DNA from: an uncultured Pelagibacteraceae bacterium
GTDB taxonomy: Bacteria; Pseudomonadota; Alphaproteobacteria; Pelagibacterales; Pelagibacteraceae
DNA: 64,000 nucleotides
Assembly (NCBI GenBank): GCA_902571955.1
Contig: CACGDZ010000002.1
Span: forward strand, 58,710 to 122,709
Direction of reading: 5' to 3'
Position numbers and translations under genes: made by a program. The notes beneath the pieces were generated by a model that did not search any database, was not told the DNA's origin, and worked only from the letters and a program-made list of their open reading frames with translations. Shown here piece by piece: positions 52,667 to 62,251 of the stretch. Each line of letters opens with the position of its first letter. The first letter of the stretch is position 1.

Positions 52667-54430
52667 ATGCCAAGTTATACAGCTCCAGTAAAAGACATGA
52701 TGTTTCTCTTTGAAAAATTAAGAGACAATAAAAATTATAATGAACTTGAAAAATATAATGAAGTTAGTTCAGATCTAGTGAAAGATATTTTAGAGGAAGC
52801 AGCCAAGATAAATCAAAATTTAATTTTACCTCTTGCTAAATCAGGAGATGAAAATCCAGCAGTTTTAGAAAATGGTGTTGTCAGAACACCACCAGGCTAC
52901 AAAGAAGCGTATCAAAAGTATATTGAGGATGGTTGGACTTCATTGTCTTGTGATCCAAAATATGGAGGTCAAGGAATGCCAAAAACAGTAAGTGCATTTT
53001 TTGATGAAATGCTATCTTCAGCAAGCTTATCATTTAAATTATATAGTGAACTAAGTATTGGTGCTTATAATTGTATTAATCATCATGCTTCTGATGAAAT
53101 TAAAAATAAATATTTACCAAAGATTGTAGAAGGTAAGTGGAGTGGTACAATGTGTTTAACAGAACCAGTCTGTGGTACCGACCTTGGCTTGTTAAAAACT
53201 AAAGCAATTAAACAATCAGATAATACTTATAAAATCAGTGGTCAAAAAATATTCATAACTTCAGGAGACCATGATTTAACCGAAAATATTATTCACTTAG
53301 TTTTGGCAAGATCACCAGACTCTCCATCTGGTACTAAGGGAATTAGTTTATTTTTAGTTCCAAAATATATTGTGAACCAGGATGGTAGTATTGGTCCAAG
53401 AAATGGAATTTCAACTGGATCAATTGAGAGTAAGATGGGTATTAAAGGTTCAGCAACTTGTGTTTTAAATTTTGATGATGCAACTGGTTACATGATTGGT
53501 AACAAAGATAAAGGTCTTAGTGCAATGTTCACAATGATGAATTTAGAGCGAATAGTTGTAGGCATTCAAGGTTTAGGTATTTCTGAAATTGCTTATCAAA
53601 ATTCACTTTCTTACGCAAAAGAAAGAAAGCAAGGAAAAACAAATAATTCAAAATCTAATAATGGTGCAGATTTTATAATTGATCATGCAGACATTAGAAG
53701 AACTTTACTTAATATGAAATCAATAATTGAGGGTGAAAGAGCATTATGTTTTTGGCTTTCTCAACAAACAGAAGTAAGTCTTTATCACCCAGACGAAAAA
53801 ATTAAACAAGCTGCTTTAGATTACGTTTCATTAATGACGCCTGTGGTTAAATCACTTTTTACAGATTTAGCTATGGAAATTACTAGCGATGCAATGCAGA
53901 TACATGGAGGATACGGATATACTAAAGACCAAGGTATTGAGCAATTATATCGAGATAATCGTATTACCCCGATTTATGAAGGAACAAATTCCGTACAGGC
54001 TGCAGATTTAGTATTTAGAAAATTATCTAACAAAAAAGGCGATGTTATAAATAAGTTTTTAGAAATGATTAAATCTGAATGTGAGAGCAAAAATGAAAAA
54101 GTAAAAACATTTTCTAAAGAATTAAACCATTATTTAGATATTTTATCCAAATTCACAGATTGGATAAATGATAAAAATAAAATTGAAAAGGATGATGTTA
54201 GTGCTGCAGCAAATGATTATTTAAAAAGCTTAGGTTATGTTTCAATTGCTTATGCTTGGATTAAAATTTTAGAGGTTAGCTTTAATGATTTTGATACAAA
54301 TAAAGAATTTTATAGTGATAAAATAAATACAGCTAAATTTTATTTTGATAAGGTATTACCTCGGGCTGAGTATCATTACAAATCAGCAATCTCAGGAAGC
54401 TCAAATATAATGAATTTTAAGTTTAATTAA
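52667..54430 (+). CDS. dmdC: 3-methylmercaptopropionyl-CoA dehydrogenase (DmdC-type acyl-CoA dehydrogenase)
   Basis: A 587 aa acyl-CoA dehydrogenase, long like DmdC (about 590-600). Expected reaction: FAD-dependent oxidation of methylmercaptopropionyl-CoA to methylthioacryloyl-CoA. The N-terminus MPSYTAPVKDMMFLFEKL is the typical DmdC/long ACAD opening. Core features are MCLTEPVCGTDLGLLKTKA, KISGQKIFITSGDHDLTEN and IHGGYGYTKDQGIEQLYRDN. PIYEGTNSVQAADLV holds the catalytic Glu. A C-terminal extension (about 460-587) is as expected. It shares one base with dmdB, its pathway predecessor. Confidence 0.88.
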   Translation: MPSYTAPVKDMMFLFEKLRDNKNYNELEKYNEVSSDLVKDILEEAAKINQNLILPLAKSGDENPAVLENGVVRTPPGYKEAYQKYIEDGWTSLSCDPKYGGQGMPKTVSAFFDEMLSSASLSFKLYSELSIGAYNCINHHASDEIKNKYLPKIVEGKWSGTMCLTEPVCGTDLGLLKTKAIKQSDNTYKISGQKIFITSGDHDLTENIIHLVLARSPDSPSGTKGISLFLVPKYIVNQDGSIGPRNGISTGSIESKMGIKGSATCVLNFDDATGYMIGNKDKGLSAMFTMMNLERIVVGIQGLGISEIAYQNSLSYAKERKQGKTNNSKSNNGADFIIDHADIRRTLLNMKSIIEGERALCFWLSQQTEVSLYHPDEKIKQAALDYVSLMTPVVKSLFTDLAMEITSDAMQIHGGYGYTKDQGIEQLYRDNRITPIYEGTNSVQAADLVFRKLSNKKGDVINKFLEMIKSECESKNEKVKTFSKELNHYLDILSKFTDWINDKNKIEKDDVSAAANDYLKSLGYVSIAYAWIKILEVSFNDFDTNKEFYSDKINTAKFYFDKVLPRAEYHYKSAISGSSNIMNFKFN

Positions 54431-56046
54431 TGAGCCATTACGATAAAAATTTAGATAAAAATAAAGCAAATCACGTACCCCTCACTCCCTTAACTTTTTT
54501 AAAAAGAGCGAAAGAAATTTACCCTAATTATGAGGCTATAATTTATGAAGAAAGAAATTATACCTGGGCTGAAGTTTATAAAAGAGTTGTAAAATTTGCT
54601 AGCGCCTTGATAAAAATAGGTATTAAAAAAGGTGACACGGTTTCATTCTTAGCTTTCAATACACCAGAGATTTTTGAAGCACACTACTCTGTACCTATGA
54701 CTGGTGCAGTTCTTAATACTATAAATATAAGATTAGATGCTAAAACAATTTCCTACATTTTAGATCACAGCGAAGCAAAAGTGTTAGTTGTTGATAGACA
54801 ACTTCATGGAGAAGTAAAAAAAGCACTAAAAACATTTAATAAAAAAATAACTATTATTGACATAAACGATAAATATGCTGATCAATCAAAATTGGAAAAA
54901 ATTGGTGATTTAGAATATGAAAGTTTTTTAAATACAGGTGATGAAAATTATCAATGGCAAATGCCTGAAGATGAATGGCAAGCCATATCACTAAGTTATA
55001 CATCGGGCACTACAGGAAATCCCAAAGGTGTTGTCTATCATCATAGGGGAGCATATTTAATGTCTACAGGAAGCTCAGTAGCTTGGAATATGCCAAATAG
55101 GTTAAATTTTTTAACAGTTGTACCAATGTTCCATTGCAATGGTTGGTGTTATCCATGGACCGTACCGATGCTAAATGGAAGAACAATTTGTTTAAGAAAT
55201 ATAGACATTAAAAAAATTTTTGAACTAATTGATAAATATGAAATTACTCATTTTGGTGGTGCTCCAATAGTATTGAATATGATTACTGGAGCCCCAGAAA
55301 GTGATAAGAAAAAATTAAAACAAAAAGTTTATGTTTTAACTGCTGGTGCTCCTCCACCAAGTATAATTTTCAAAAAAATGAGAGCGCTGGGATTTGAAGT
55401 GATGCATGTATATGGTTTAACGGAAACTTATGGGCATGTAACTCAGTGTGCCTGGAATGATGAGTGGAATAATTTCGACGAAGAAAAACAAAACGAGATT
55501 AAAGCAAGACAAGGTGTAAAGTACCCTAATACAGAAGGGGTAGTTGTTTTAGACCCTGAGACAATGAAAGAAGTTCCTAGAGACGGAAAGACAATTGGTG
55601 AGATCATGATTAGAGGAAATGTCGTTATGAAGGGATATTTCAAAGATAAAGAGGCTACCGAAAAAGCCATGAAAGGTGGTTGGTTTCACAGTGGTGATTT
55701 AGCTGTAATGCACTCTGATGGCTATATTAAAATACAAGATAGATCAAAAGATATAATTATTTCTGGAGGAGAAAATATTTCTTCAATTGAAATTGAAAAT
55801 ACTTTATCCAAACACCCATCTGTTTCGATTGCTGCGGTTGTTGCAAAACCAGACGAAAAATGGGGTGAGGTGCCGTGTGCATTTATCGAGGCAGTTAAAG
55901 ATAAACCAGTTAGCGAGAAAGAATTAATTGATTTTTGTAAAGAAACTTTAGCAGGCTTTAAAGTTCCAAAAAAGGTTGTTTTTTGTGAGTTACCAAAAAC
56001 GTCAACAGGTAAAATACAAAAATTTGAACTGAGAAAACAAGTTTAG
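54430..56046 (+). CDS. dmdB: 3-methylmercaptopropionate-CoA ligase (DmdB-type acyl-CoA synthetase)
   Basis: A 538 aa AMP-forming acyl-CoA ligase. It activates methylmercaptopropionate, the product of DmdA, to its CoA thioester. The AMP-binding signature is LSYTSGTTGNPKGVVYHHRG (about 188-207). Further motifs are GLTETYGHV, GWFHSGDLAVMHSDGYIKI and DRSKDIIISGGENISS. The catalytic Lys is in KTSTGKIQKFELRK near the C-terminus. MSHYDKNLDKNKANHVPLTP, with its PLTPLTFL, resembles known DmdB proteins. Position between dmdC and dmdA settles the role over generic fatty-acid ligases. Confidence 0.88.
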   Translation: MSHYDKNLDKNKANHVPLTPLTFLKRAKEIYPNYEAIIYEERNYTWAEVYKRVVKFASALIKIGIKKGDTVSFLAFNTPEIFEAHYSVPMTGAVLNTINIRLDAKTISYILDHSEAKVLVVDRQLHGEVKKALKTFNKKITIIDINDKYADQSKLEKIGDLEYESFLNTGDENYQWQMPEDEWQAISLSYTSGTTGNPKGVVYHHRGAYLMSTGSSVAWNMPNRLNFLTVVPMFHCNGWCYPWTVPMLNGRTICLRNIDIKKIFELIDKYEITHFGGAPIVLNMITGAPESDKKKLKQKVYVLTAGAPPPSIIFKKMRALGFEVMHVYGLTETYGHVTQCAWNDEWNNFDEEKQNEIKARQGVKYPNTEGVVVLDPETMKEVPRDGKTIGEIMIRGNVVMKGYFKDKEATEKAMKGGWFHSGDLAVMHSDGYIKIQDRSKDIIISGGENISSIEIENTLSKHPSVSIAAVVAKPDEKWGEVPCAFIEAVKDKPVSEKELIDFCKETLAGFKVPKKVVFCELPKTSTGKIQKFELRKQV

Positions 56047-56053
56047 GTAACTT

Positions 56054-56827
56054 TTGATTTTTCAAATAGAAAATAAAAATATTCATGCATCAGATGCTGG
56101 ACAGGGAATAGATCCAAATAAGGAAACAATAGTTTTTCTTCATGGAAGTGGTCTTTCTCACATAGTTTGGTCATTAAGTGAACAGTTTTTTTCTAATAAA
56201 AATTTTAATGTATTATCCATTGATTTACCTGGGCATGGTAATTCAGATGGACCCTGTTTAAATACTATTGAAAAGATAGCTGATTGGTTAGAGCAAGTAT
56301 TTGTTAAATTAAATTTAAAACAACTATTTATTGTTGGTCACTCTCAAGGATGTTTAGAGATACTTGAATATGCATCTAAATATAAAAATAGATTAAAAAA
56401 ATTAGTTTTTATTGGTGGTTCAAATAGAATGCCAGTTCATCCAGATCTAATCGATTTAGCAAAAAATGGAGATACTGATGCTGTTAAATTGATGATGAAG
56501 TGGGGCTATGAAGGTTCAAAAAAATTTATAGGAGGTAATCCAGTGGAAAAAATAATACAGTCACCAAGAGATATTAGGGAAATATTAGCAGTCGATTTAA
56601 TTGCATGTAATAATTATATTAATGGATCTGACGCTGCTAGATTAATAGACTGTCCCTCTTTATTGATATTTGGATCATTAGACAAAATGGTAAATCTAGA
56701 GTCAGGTAAAAAGTTTTCTAGTTTAATTAAAAATTCAACAACTCATATAATTGAGGGTTGTGGTCATATGATTATGATTGAAAAAGCATTCGAAATGAGA
56801 GACAAGGTTTTAGAATTTTTAAAATAA
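56054..56827 (+). CDS. Alpha/beta hydrolase inside the DMSP demethylation cluster
   Basis: A 257 aa alpha/beta hydrolase starting from a TTG codon (no ATG lies nearby). The oxyanion motif is [13 protein letters not shown] (about 26-38). The nucleophile elbow [14 protein letters not shown] holds Ser (about 97), Asp is in FGSLDKMVN and His in [12 protein letters not shown]. Catalysis should be intact. It could act as a thioesterase or esterase on a pathway intermediate, but the substrate is not known, and this gene is not part of the standard DmdA-D pathway. It lies 7 nt after dmdB and overlaps the dmdA start by one base. Confidence 0.85.
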   Translation: MIFQIENKNIHASDAGQGIDPNKETIVFLHGSGLSHIVWSLSEQFFSNKNFNVLSIDLPGHGNSDGPCLNTIEKIADWLEQVFVKLNLKQLFIVGHSQGCLEILEYASKYKNRLKKLVFIGGSNRMPVHPDLIDLAKNGDTDAVKLMMKWGYEGSKKFIGGNPVEKIIQSPRDIREILAVDLIACNNYINGSDAARLIDCPSLLIFGSLDKMVNLESGKKFSSLIKNSTTHIIEGCGHMIMIEKAFEMRDKVLEFLK

Positions 56828-57936
56828 TGAAAAGTTTTTCAATTGCAAAATCAAGAAGGCTGAGAGGCACTCCCTATACCTCTAGAATAGAAAAACAAGG
56901 AGTTACGGCTTATACAATATATAATCATATGTTGCTTCCCGCTGCGTTTGGTTCAATTGAGGACTCATACCATCACTTAAAACAATATGTTCAAATTTGG
57001 GATGTAGCTGCTGAAAGACAGGTAGAAATTTCTGGTAAAGACTCAGCGAAATTAGTTCAGTTGATGACTTGTAGAGATTTATCTAAATCGAAAGATGGGA
57101 GATGTTATTATTGTCCAATAATTGATGATAATGCAGGTCTGATTAATGATCCAGTTGTACTTAGATTAAATGAAAATAAATGGTGGGTTTCTCTTGCTGA
57201 CTCAGATGTAATATTATTTGCAAAAGGATTAGCTATTGGAAATAAATTTGACGTAAAGATTTTTGAACCTGATGTTGATATAATGGCTATACAAGGTCCA
57301 AAGTCATTTGAATTAATGGAAAAAGTTTTTGGAGATAAGATAATTAATTTAAAATTTTTTGGTTTTGATTATTTTGAATTTGGCGGTGATAAACATTTAA
57401 TTGCAAGATCTGGTTGGTCAAAACAAGGTGGTTATGAAATTTATGTTGAGCATAATGTTTCTGGATTAAAATTATATGATCATCTTTTTGAAATTGGAAA
57501 AGAATTTAATATCAAACCAGGTTGTCCAAATTTAATAGAACGTATTGAAAGTGGATTATTATCGTATGGAAATGATATCGATAATGGAGATAATCCTTAT
57601 GAATGTGGATTTGATAAATATATTAACATAGACAGCGAAGTTAATTTTTTAGGTAAAGAGAAATTAAAAAAAATTAAATCTGAAGGAATTAAAAAAAAAT
57701 TAATGGGAGTAATGCTTGATATAGATAAAATAAGTATTACAGGATCATTAGAATTAAGTGATCAAAACAATAATATAATTGGAGAATTGAGATCAGCTTG
57801 CTATTCACCACATTTTAAAAAAGTTATTGGTATTGCTATGATGAAAAAACCACACTGGAATGTCGATCAGGATATAAAAGCCAAGATAAATGGTGAAATT
57901 TGTGTGGGTAAAGTTTGCGATTTACCTTTTATTTAG
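56827..57936 (+). CDS. dmdA: Dimethylsulfoniopropionate demethylase
   Basis: A 369 aa tetrahydrofolate-dependent demethylase of the GcvT/aminomethyltransferase fold, converting DMSP to methylmercaptopropionate and methyl-THF. The length equals Pelagibacter DmdA as I recall it. Characteristic features are [80 protein letters not shown] and [17 protein letters not shown]. No lipoamide or glycine-cleavage neighbours are present; dmdB and dmdC are upstream, which supports DmdA over GcvT. Methyl groups would enter the folate pool. Confidence 0.88.
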   Translation: MKSFSIAKSRRLRGTPYTSRIEKQGVTAYTIYNHMLLPAAFGSIEDSYHHLKQYVQIWDVAAERQVEISGKDSAKLVQLMTCRDLSKSKDGRCYYCPIIDDNAGLINDPVVLRLNENKWWVSLADSDVILFAKGLAIGNKFDVKIFEPDVDIMAIQGPKSFELMEKVFGDKIINLKFFGFDYFEFGGDKHLIARSGWSKQGGYEIYVEHNVSGLKLYDHLFEIGKEFNIKPGCPNLIERIESGLLSYGNDIDNGDNPYECGFDKYINIDSEVNFLGKEKLKKIKSEGIKKKLMGVMLDIDKISITGSLELSDQNNNIIGELRSACYSPHFKKVIGIAMMKKPHWNVDQDIKAKINGEICVGKVCDLPFI

Positions 57937-57951
57937 TATAAAACTCTAAAT

Positions 57952-58947
57952 ATGAACATAGCTATAGTAGGTGCAACAGGTAATGTAGGTAGAAAGACTC
58001 TTGAAGTTTTTGATAAAAAAAACTTCAAGTTTGATAATCTATATTTAGTTGCCTCAGAAAAAAGTGCAGGAAAAAAAATATTATTTAGAAATAAAGAATA
58101 TGAAATTGAGAATTTAGAAAACTATGATTTTTCTAAAGCTGATATTACTTTTTTTGCAGCAGGAGGAAAAATTGCAGAAAAATATGCAGAAAATGCAGCC
58201 AAACATACTGTGGTAATTGATAATTCAAGTTTTTTTAGGATGGATCCAGATGTACCTCTGATTGTTCCACAAGTAAACTCTTCTGAAATAAAAAAAATGA
58301 ATAAAAATATTATTGCAAACCCAAACTGTTCAACAGCACAACTTGTTATTGCTCTTAAACCACTTCATGATTTATATAAAATTAAAAGAGTTGTAGTTTC
58401 AACTTATCAATCTGTTTCAGGTGGTGGAAAAAGTCCAATGGATGAATTAATTGAGCAAACTAAAAAATATTTAGATGGAAAAAAAATAGAGTCCAAAAAC
58501 TTTACCAAACAAATTGCTTTTAATGTTATTCCACATATCGATGTTTTCTCTGATGATGGATATACAAAAGAAGAATTAAAAATGACAAACGAAACAAAAA
58601 AAATATTAGATGAAACAATTGAACTTACAGCAACATGTGTTCGAATTCCTGTGCTAGTATCACACTCTGAGTCTGTTAATATAGAGTTTGAGAAACCTTT
58701 TAATTTAGATGATGTTAGAGAATCTTTAAGTAATGCAGAAGGCTGTCAGGTTATTGATAAAAGAGAAAATGGAGGTTATAGCACTCCTTTTGAGGCAGCT
58801 GGAAATGATGAGACTTACATATCTAGAATTAGAGAGGATAAAACTAAAAAAAATTCTCTTAATTTATGGATCGTTTCAGATAATTTATTAAGAGGTGCTG
58901 CACTTAATTCTGTTGAAATCGCAGAAACAATAATTAAATCAAAATAA
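57952..58947 (+). CDS. asd: Aspartate-semialdehyde dehydrogenase
   Basis: A 331 aa NADPH-dependent enzyme making aspartate semialdehyde from aspartyl phosphate, for lysine, threonine and methionine. It starts MNIAIVGATGNVGRKTLEVF (NADP motif). The catalytic Cys is in ANPNCSTAQLV (about 128-138), and VVSTYQSVSGGGKSPMDELI follows. HSESVNIEFEKPF and the C-terminal LRGAALNSVEIAE complete the family pattern. It lies 15 nt after dmdA and 4 nt before sdhC. Confidence 0.96.
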   Translation: MNIAIVGATGNVGRKTLEVFDKKNFKFDNLYLVASEKSAGKKILFRNKEYEIENLENYDFSKADITFFAAGGKIAEKYAENAAKHTVVIDNSSFFRMDPDVPLIVPQVNSSEIKKMNKNIIANPNCSTAQLVIALKPLHDLYKIKRVVVSTYQSVSGGGKSPMDELIEQTKKYLDGKKIESKNFTKQIAFNVIPHIDVFSDDGYTKEELKMTNETKKILDETIELTATCVRIPVLVSHSESVNIEFEKPFNLDDVRESLSNAEGCQVIDKRENGGYSTPFEAAGNDETYISRIREDKTKKNSLNLWIVSDNLLRGAALNSVEIAETIIKSK

Positions 58948-58951
58948 TAAA

Positions 58952-59332
58952 ATGAAAAATAGACCTTTATCACCACATATACAAATTTATAAATGGCATA
59001 TTTCTTCTTTAGTATCTATTTCACATAGAATTACTGGGATAATTAATTTTTTTGCAATAACTTTAATTTGTATTTGGTTTGCTTTTATGCTTTTAGGAGA
59101 GAGTGAATATCAAACAATAAAAATTTTTTTAGAATCTTTTTTAGGGAAATTTATATTAATTGGAATAACTTGGTCTTTTAGTTTTCAAATGTTAAGTGAG
59201 ATACGACATTTAATTATGGATTTAGGTTATGGCTTTGAGTTACAAACAACTAAAATTACAGGTTTGCTTGTTATTTTCGGTTCAATTTTTTTAACTATAG
59301 TAGTTTATATATTTGGAAGAGGAGTCATCTAA
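58952..59332 (+). CDS. sdhC: Succinate dehydrogenase cytochrome b556 subunit SdhC
   Basis: A 126 aa three-helix membrane anchor of complex II. The N-terminal RPLSPHIQIYKWHISSLVSI and SHRITGI carry the conserved quinone-site Ser and Arg (about S22 and R26). The heme ligand His is H86 in EIRHLIMDLGYG, aligned by pattern with E. coli H84. It passes electrons from SdhB to ubiquinone. One-base overlap with sdhD. It starts the sdhCDAB operon, 4 nt after asd. Confidence 0.95.
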   Translation: MKNRPLSPHIQIYKWHISSLVSISHRITGIINFFAITLICIWFAFMLLGESEYQTIKIFLESFLGKFILIGITWSFSFQMLSEIRHLIMDLGYGFELQTTKITGLLVIFGSIFLTIVVYIFGRGVI

Positions 59333-59661
59333 TGCTACCGGTTACAAAAAAATGGTTGTTTTTAAAATTTAGCTCTTTAATTTTGTTACCTTTAATGCTT
59401 TGGTTTATTTTAAGTTTAGTAAATTTTTATGATAAAAGTTATCAAGAAATAGTTGGTTTTTTGACATCTCAACCATCTAAATTTTTAATGGGACTGTTTC
59501 TGGTATTTATTTATTTTTTTTCAGCATTAAGTATTAGTGAGGTTTTTGAGGACTATATAAAAGACACGAAAATCAAAAATGCCGCAAACAAAATCTTAAA
59601 TTTTTTTGCTATAACAATTCCAATTTTAACAATAATTACTATTTTTAACTTAAATACATGA
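59332..59661 (+). CDS. sdhD: Succinate dehydrogenase membrane anchor subunit SdhD, lacking all histidines
   Basis: A 109 aa three-helix protein (about 8-30, 50-68, 85-106). Position between sdhC and sdhA, and the motif [12 protein letters not shown] with conserved Asp-Tyr (D74-Y75, like E. coli D82-Y83), identify it. The SdhD heme ligand would lie 11 residues before the Asp; that position is F63, and the whole protein contains no His. Heme b may therefore be held by SdhC alone, or be absent. It overlaps sdhC by one base and sdhA by 4 nt. Confidence 0.88.
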   Translation: MLPVTKKWLFLKFSSLILLPLMLWFILSLVNFYDKSYQEIVGFLTSQPSKFLMGLFLVFIYFFSALSISEVFEDYIKDTKIKNAANKILNFFAITIPILTIITIFNLNT

Positions 59662-61433
59662 AAGCCTATAATATCATAGATCATGAGTACGATGTTGTTG
59701 TACTTGGAGCAGGTGGCTCAGGATTAAGAGCAGCTGTGGGATTAAGTGAAGCTGGTTTAAAAACAGCGTGTATCTCAAAAGTATTTCCCACAAGAAGTCA
59801 TACGTCTGCTGCACAAGGTGGAATATCAGCAGCCCTAGGAAATATGGGGGAAGATGATTGGAGATGGCATATGTATGACACTGTAAAAGGTGCAGACTGG
59901 TTAGGAGATCAAGATAGCATTGAATATTTATGTAAAGAAGCACCCAAAGCTGTCTTGGAATTGGAAAAGTATGGTGTTCCTTTTAGTCGTACAGAAGAGG
60001 GGAAAATTTATCAAAGACCATTTGGTGGTATGACCAAAAATTATGGAAATGGAATTGTTCAAAGAACTTGTGCAGCTGCAGATAGAACAGGGCATGCAAT
60101 ATTACATACTTTATATGGACAAGCTTTAAAACATAACACAGAATTTTTTATTGAATATTTTGCTTTAGATTTATTAATGAAAGATGGAGAGTGCAAAGGA
60201 TTAATAGCATGGAATCTTAATGACGGTACAATTCATAGATTTAGAGCGCATACTGTAATTATTGCAACTGGAGGATATGGAAAGGTATACTACTCTGCTA
60301 CATCAGCTCATACTTGTACAGGTGATGGTAATGCCATGGTTTTAAGAGCAGGACTACCTTTGCAAGATATGGAATTTGTACAATTTCATCCAACAGGTAT
60401 TTATGGACATGGAACACTTATATCAGAAGGAGTAAGAGGTGAAGGTGGCTATTTAGTAAATTCAAAAGGTGAGAGATTTATGGAAAGATACGCACCAAAT
60501 GCAAAAGATTTAGCGTCAAGAGATGTTGTCAGTCGATCAATGTCTATAGAAATTAATGAAGGAAGAGGTGTAGGTAAAGATCAAGATCATGTTCATTTAC
60601 ATTTAAGTCATTTAGACAAAAGTGTAATTGAAAATCGATTACCAGGTATCACTGAAGCTGCAAGATTGTTTGCAAATGTTGATGTTACCAAAGATCCTAT
60701 ACCTGTAGTTCCTACAGTTCACTATAACATGGGAGGTATTCCAACAAATTATAAAGCAGAAGTGCTAACAATGAATGGTTCTGAAAAAACAGTTACTGGT
60801 TTAATGGCTATAGGTGAAGCAGCATGTGTTTCTGTTCATGGAGCAAACAGACTTGGTTCTAATTCATTAATTGATTTAGTAGTATTTGGAAGAGCAGCTG
60901 CAAAAAGAGCAGCTGAACTAGTAAAACCTGGAACACCACATGAAGAAATACCAGAAACTGAAACTCAAAAGTGTTTGGATAGATTTGATAAACTTAGAAA
61001 TGCTCAAGGGGATAATAGTACTGCAGAGTTAAGACTCTCGATGCAGAAAACAATGCAATCTAAATGTGCAGTATTTAGAACAGAAAAAAATCTTAAACAA
61101 GGGGTTGATGAGATAGGCAAAACTTACGATGGAATGGACTCCATTTCTGTTAAGGATAAATCTTTAGTATTTAACACCGATTTAGTAGAAACCTTAGAAT
61201 TTGATAATTTAATCAGACAAGCGGTAGCAACTGTAGACTCAGCATATCATAGAAAAGAGAGTAGAGGAGCTCACGCAAGAGAAGATTATCCGAAAAGAGA
61301 TGATGAAAAATTTATGCAACATACTCTTGCATGGTGTGATGGTAAAAATACAAAGATAAGTTATAGACCCGTCCATCAATCAACTTTAACTAATGAAGTG
61401 CAATATTTTCCACCTCAAGAACGGGTATATTAA
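59658..61433 (+). CDS. sdhA: Succinate dehydrogenase flavoprotein subunit SdhA
   Basis: A 591 aa catalytic subunit that oxidises succinate to fumarate. It starts with the dinucleotide fold [17 protein letters not shown]. The FAD-linked His is in [17 protein letters not shown] (about 50). Active-site sequences include [19 protein letters not shown] and [38 protein letters not shown] and [20 protein letters not shown] follow, then the C-terminal [19 protein letters not shown]. Length is normal. It overlaps sdhD by 4 nt and sdhB by one base. Confidence 0.98.
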   Translation: MKAYNIIDHEYDVVVLGAGGSGLRAAVGLSEAGLKTACISKVFPTRSHTSAAQGGISAALGNMGEDDWRWHMYDTVKGADWLGDQDSIEYLCKEAPKAVLELEKYGVPFSRTEEGKIYQRPFGGMTKNYGNGIVQRTCAAADRTGHAILHTLYGQALKHNTEFFIEYFALDLLMKDGECKGLIAWNLNDGTIHRFRAHTVIIATGGYGKVYYSATSAHTCTGDGNAMVLRAGLPLQDMEFVQFHPTGIYGHGTLISEGVRGEGGYLVNSKGERFMERYAPNAKDLASRDVVSRSMSIEINEGRGVGKDQDHVHLHLSHLDKSVIENRLPGITEAARLFANVDVTKDPIPVVPTVHYNMGGIPTNYKAEVLTMNGSEKTVTGLMAIGEAACVSVHGANRLGSNSLIDLVVFGRAAAKRAAELVKPGTPHEEIPETETQKCLDRFDKLRNAQGDNSTAELRLSMQKTMQSKCAVFRTEKNLKQGVDEIGKTYDGMDSISVKDKSLVFNTDLVETLEFDNLIRQAVATVDSAYHRKESRGAHAREDYPKRDDEKFMQHTLAWCDGKNTKISYRPVHQSTLTNEVQYFPPQERVY

Positions 61434-62212
61434 TGGTTCAATTGAGTTTACCTAAGAATTCTGAAATTAAAAAAGGTAAATACTTCAAAGACAAAACTGG
61501 ATCAAAAAATTTAAGAAAAGTAAATATTTATAGATGGGATCCATCTACAGATGAAGGTCCTAGGATAGACACCTATGAAGTTGACATGGATAATTGTCCT
61601 TCAAAGGTACTAGATATTTTAAATAAAATCAAAAATGAAATCGACTCAACTATAACATACAGAAGATCTTGTGCTCATGGAGTATGCGGTTCATGTGCAA
61701 TGAATATGGGGGGTAAAAATGGCCTTGCTTGCACCACTCCACATGCTGAAATAGATGGAGATATTGATATTTATCCATTACCTCATTTAAAAGTCAAAAA
61801 AGATTTAATTGGTGATTTGGATGGATTGTACAAACAGTATCAATCAATTGAACCATGGTTAAAAAATAATTCAACAAAAGAAACTACTGAAATTTATCAA
61901 TCCAAAGAAGACAGAGCAAAATTAGATGGTGCTTATGAATGTATTATGTGTGCTTGTTGCTCTACTTCTTGCCCAAGTTATTGGTGGAATGGTGACAAAT
62001 ATTTAGGTCCAGCAGTTTTGTTACAAGCATATAGATGGATTATTGACAGTAGAGATGAGGAGCGAAAAGCAAGATTAAAAAAAGTTGCTGATGAATTAAA
62101 ATTATACAGATGTCATACTATTTTAAATTGTACAAATGCATGTCCTAAAGGCTTGAATCCAGCAAAAGCTATAGCTGAAATAAAAAAAATGTTAGCAACC
62201 GCTAATGTTTAA
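61433..62212 (+). CDS. sdhB: Succinate dehydrogenase iron-sulfur subunit SdhB
   Basis: A 259 aa subunit with three Fe-S clusters. The [2Fe-2S] site is [17 protein letters not shown]...LACT (about 82-104). The [4Fe-4S] and [3Fe-4S] sites are in [20 protein letters not shown] (about 166-185) and [20 protein letters not shown] (about 223-242). The second motif carries Trp-Trp near the quinone site. It conducts electrons from FAD to SdhC/D. It closes sdhCDAB; mmsA follows after 39 nt. Confidence 0.98.
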   Translation: MVQLSLPKNSEIKKGKYFKDKTGSKNLRKVNIYRWDPSTDEGPRIDTYEVDMDNCPSKVLDILNKIKNEIDSTITYRRSCAHGVCGSCAMNMGGKNGLACTTPHAEIDGDIDIYPLPHLKVKKDLIGDLDGLYKQYQSIEPWLKNNSTKETTEIYQSKEDRAKLDGAYECIMCACCSTSCPSYWWNGDKYLGPAVLLQAYRWIIDSRDEERKARLKKVADELKLYRCHTILNCTNACPKGLNPAKAIAEIKKMLATANV

Positions 62213-62251
62213 ATAGACTATTCGATATTTTTGATCTAAAACACCGTATTC

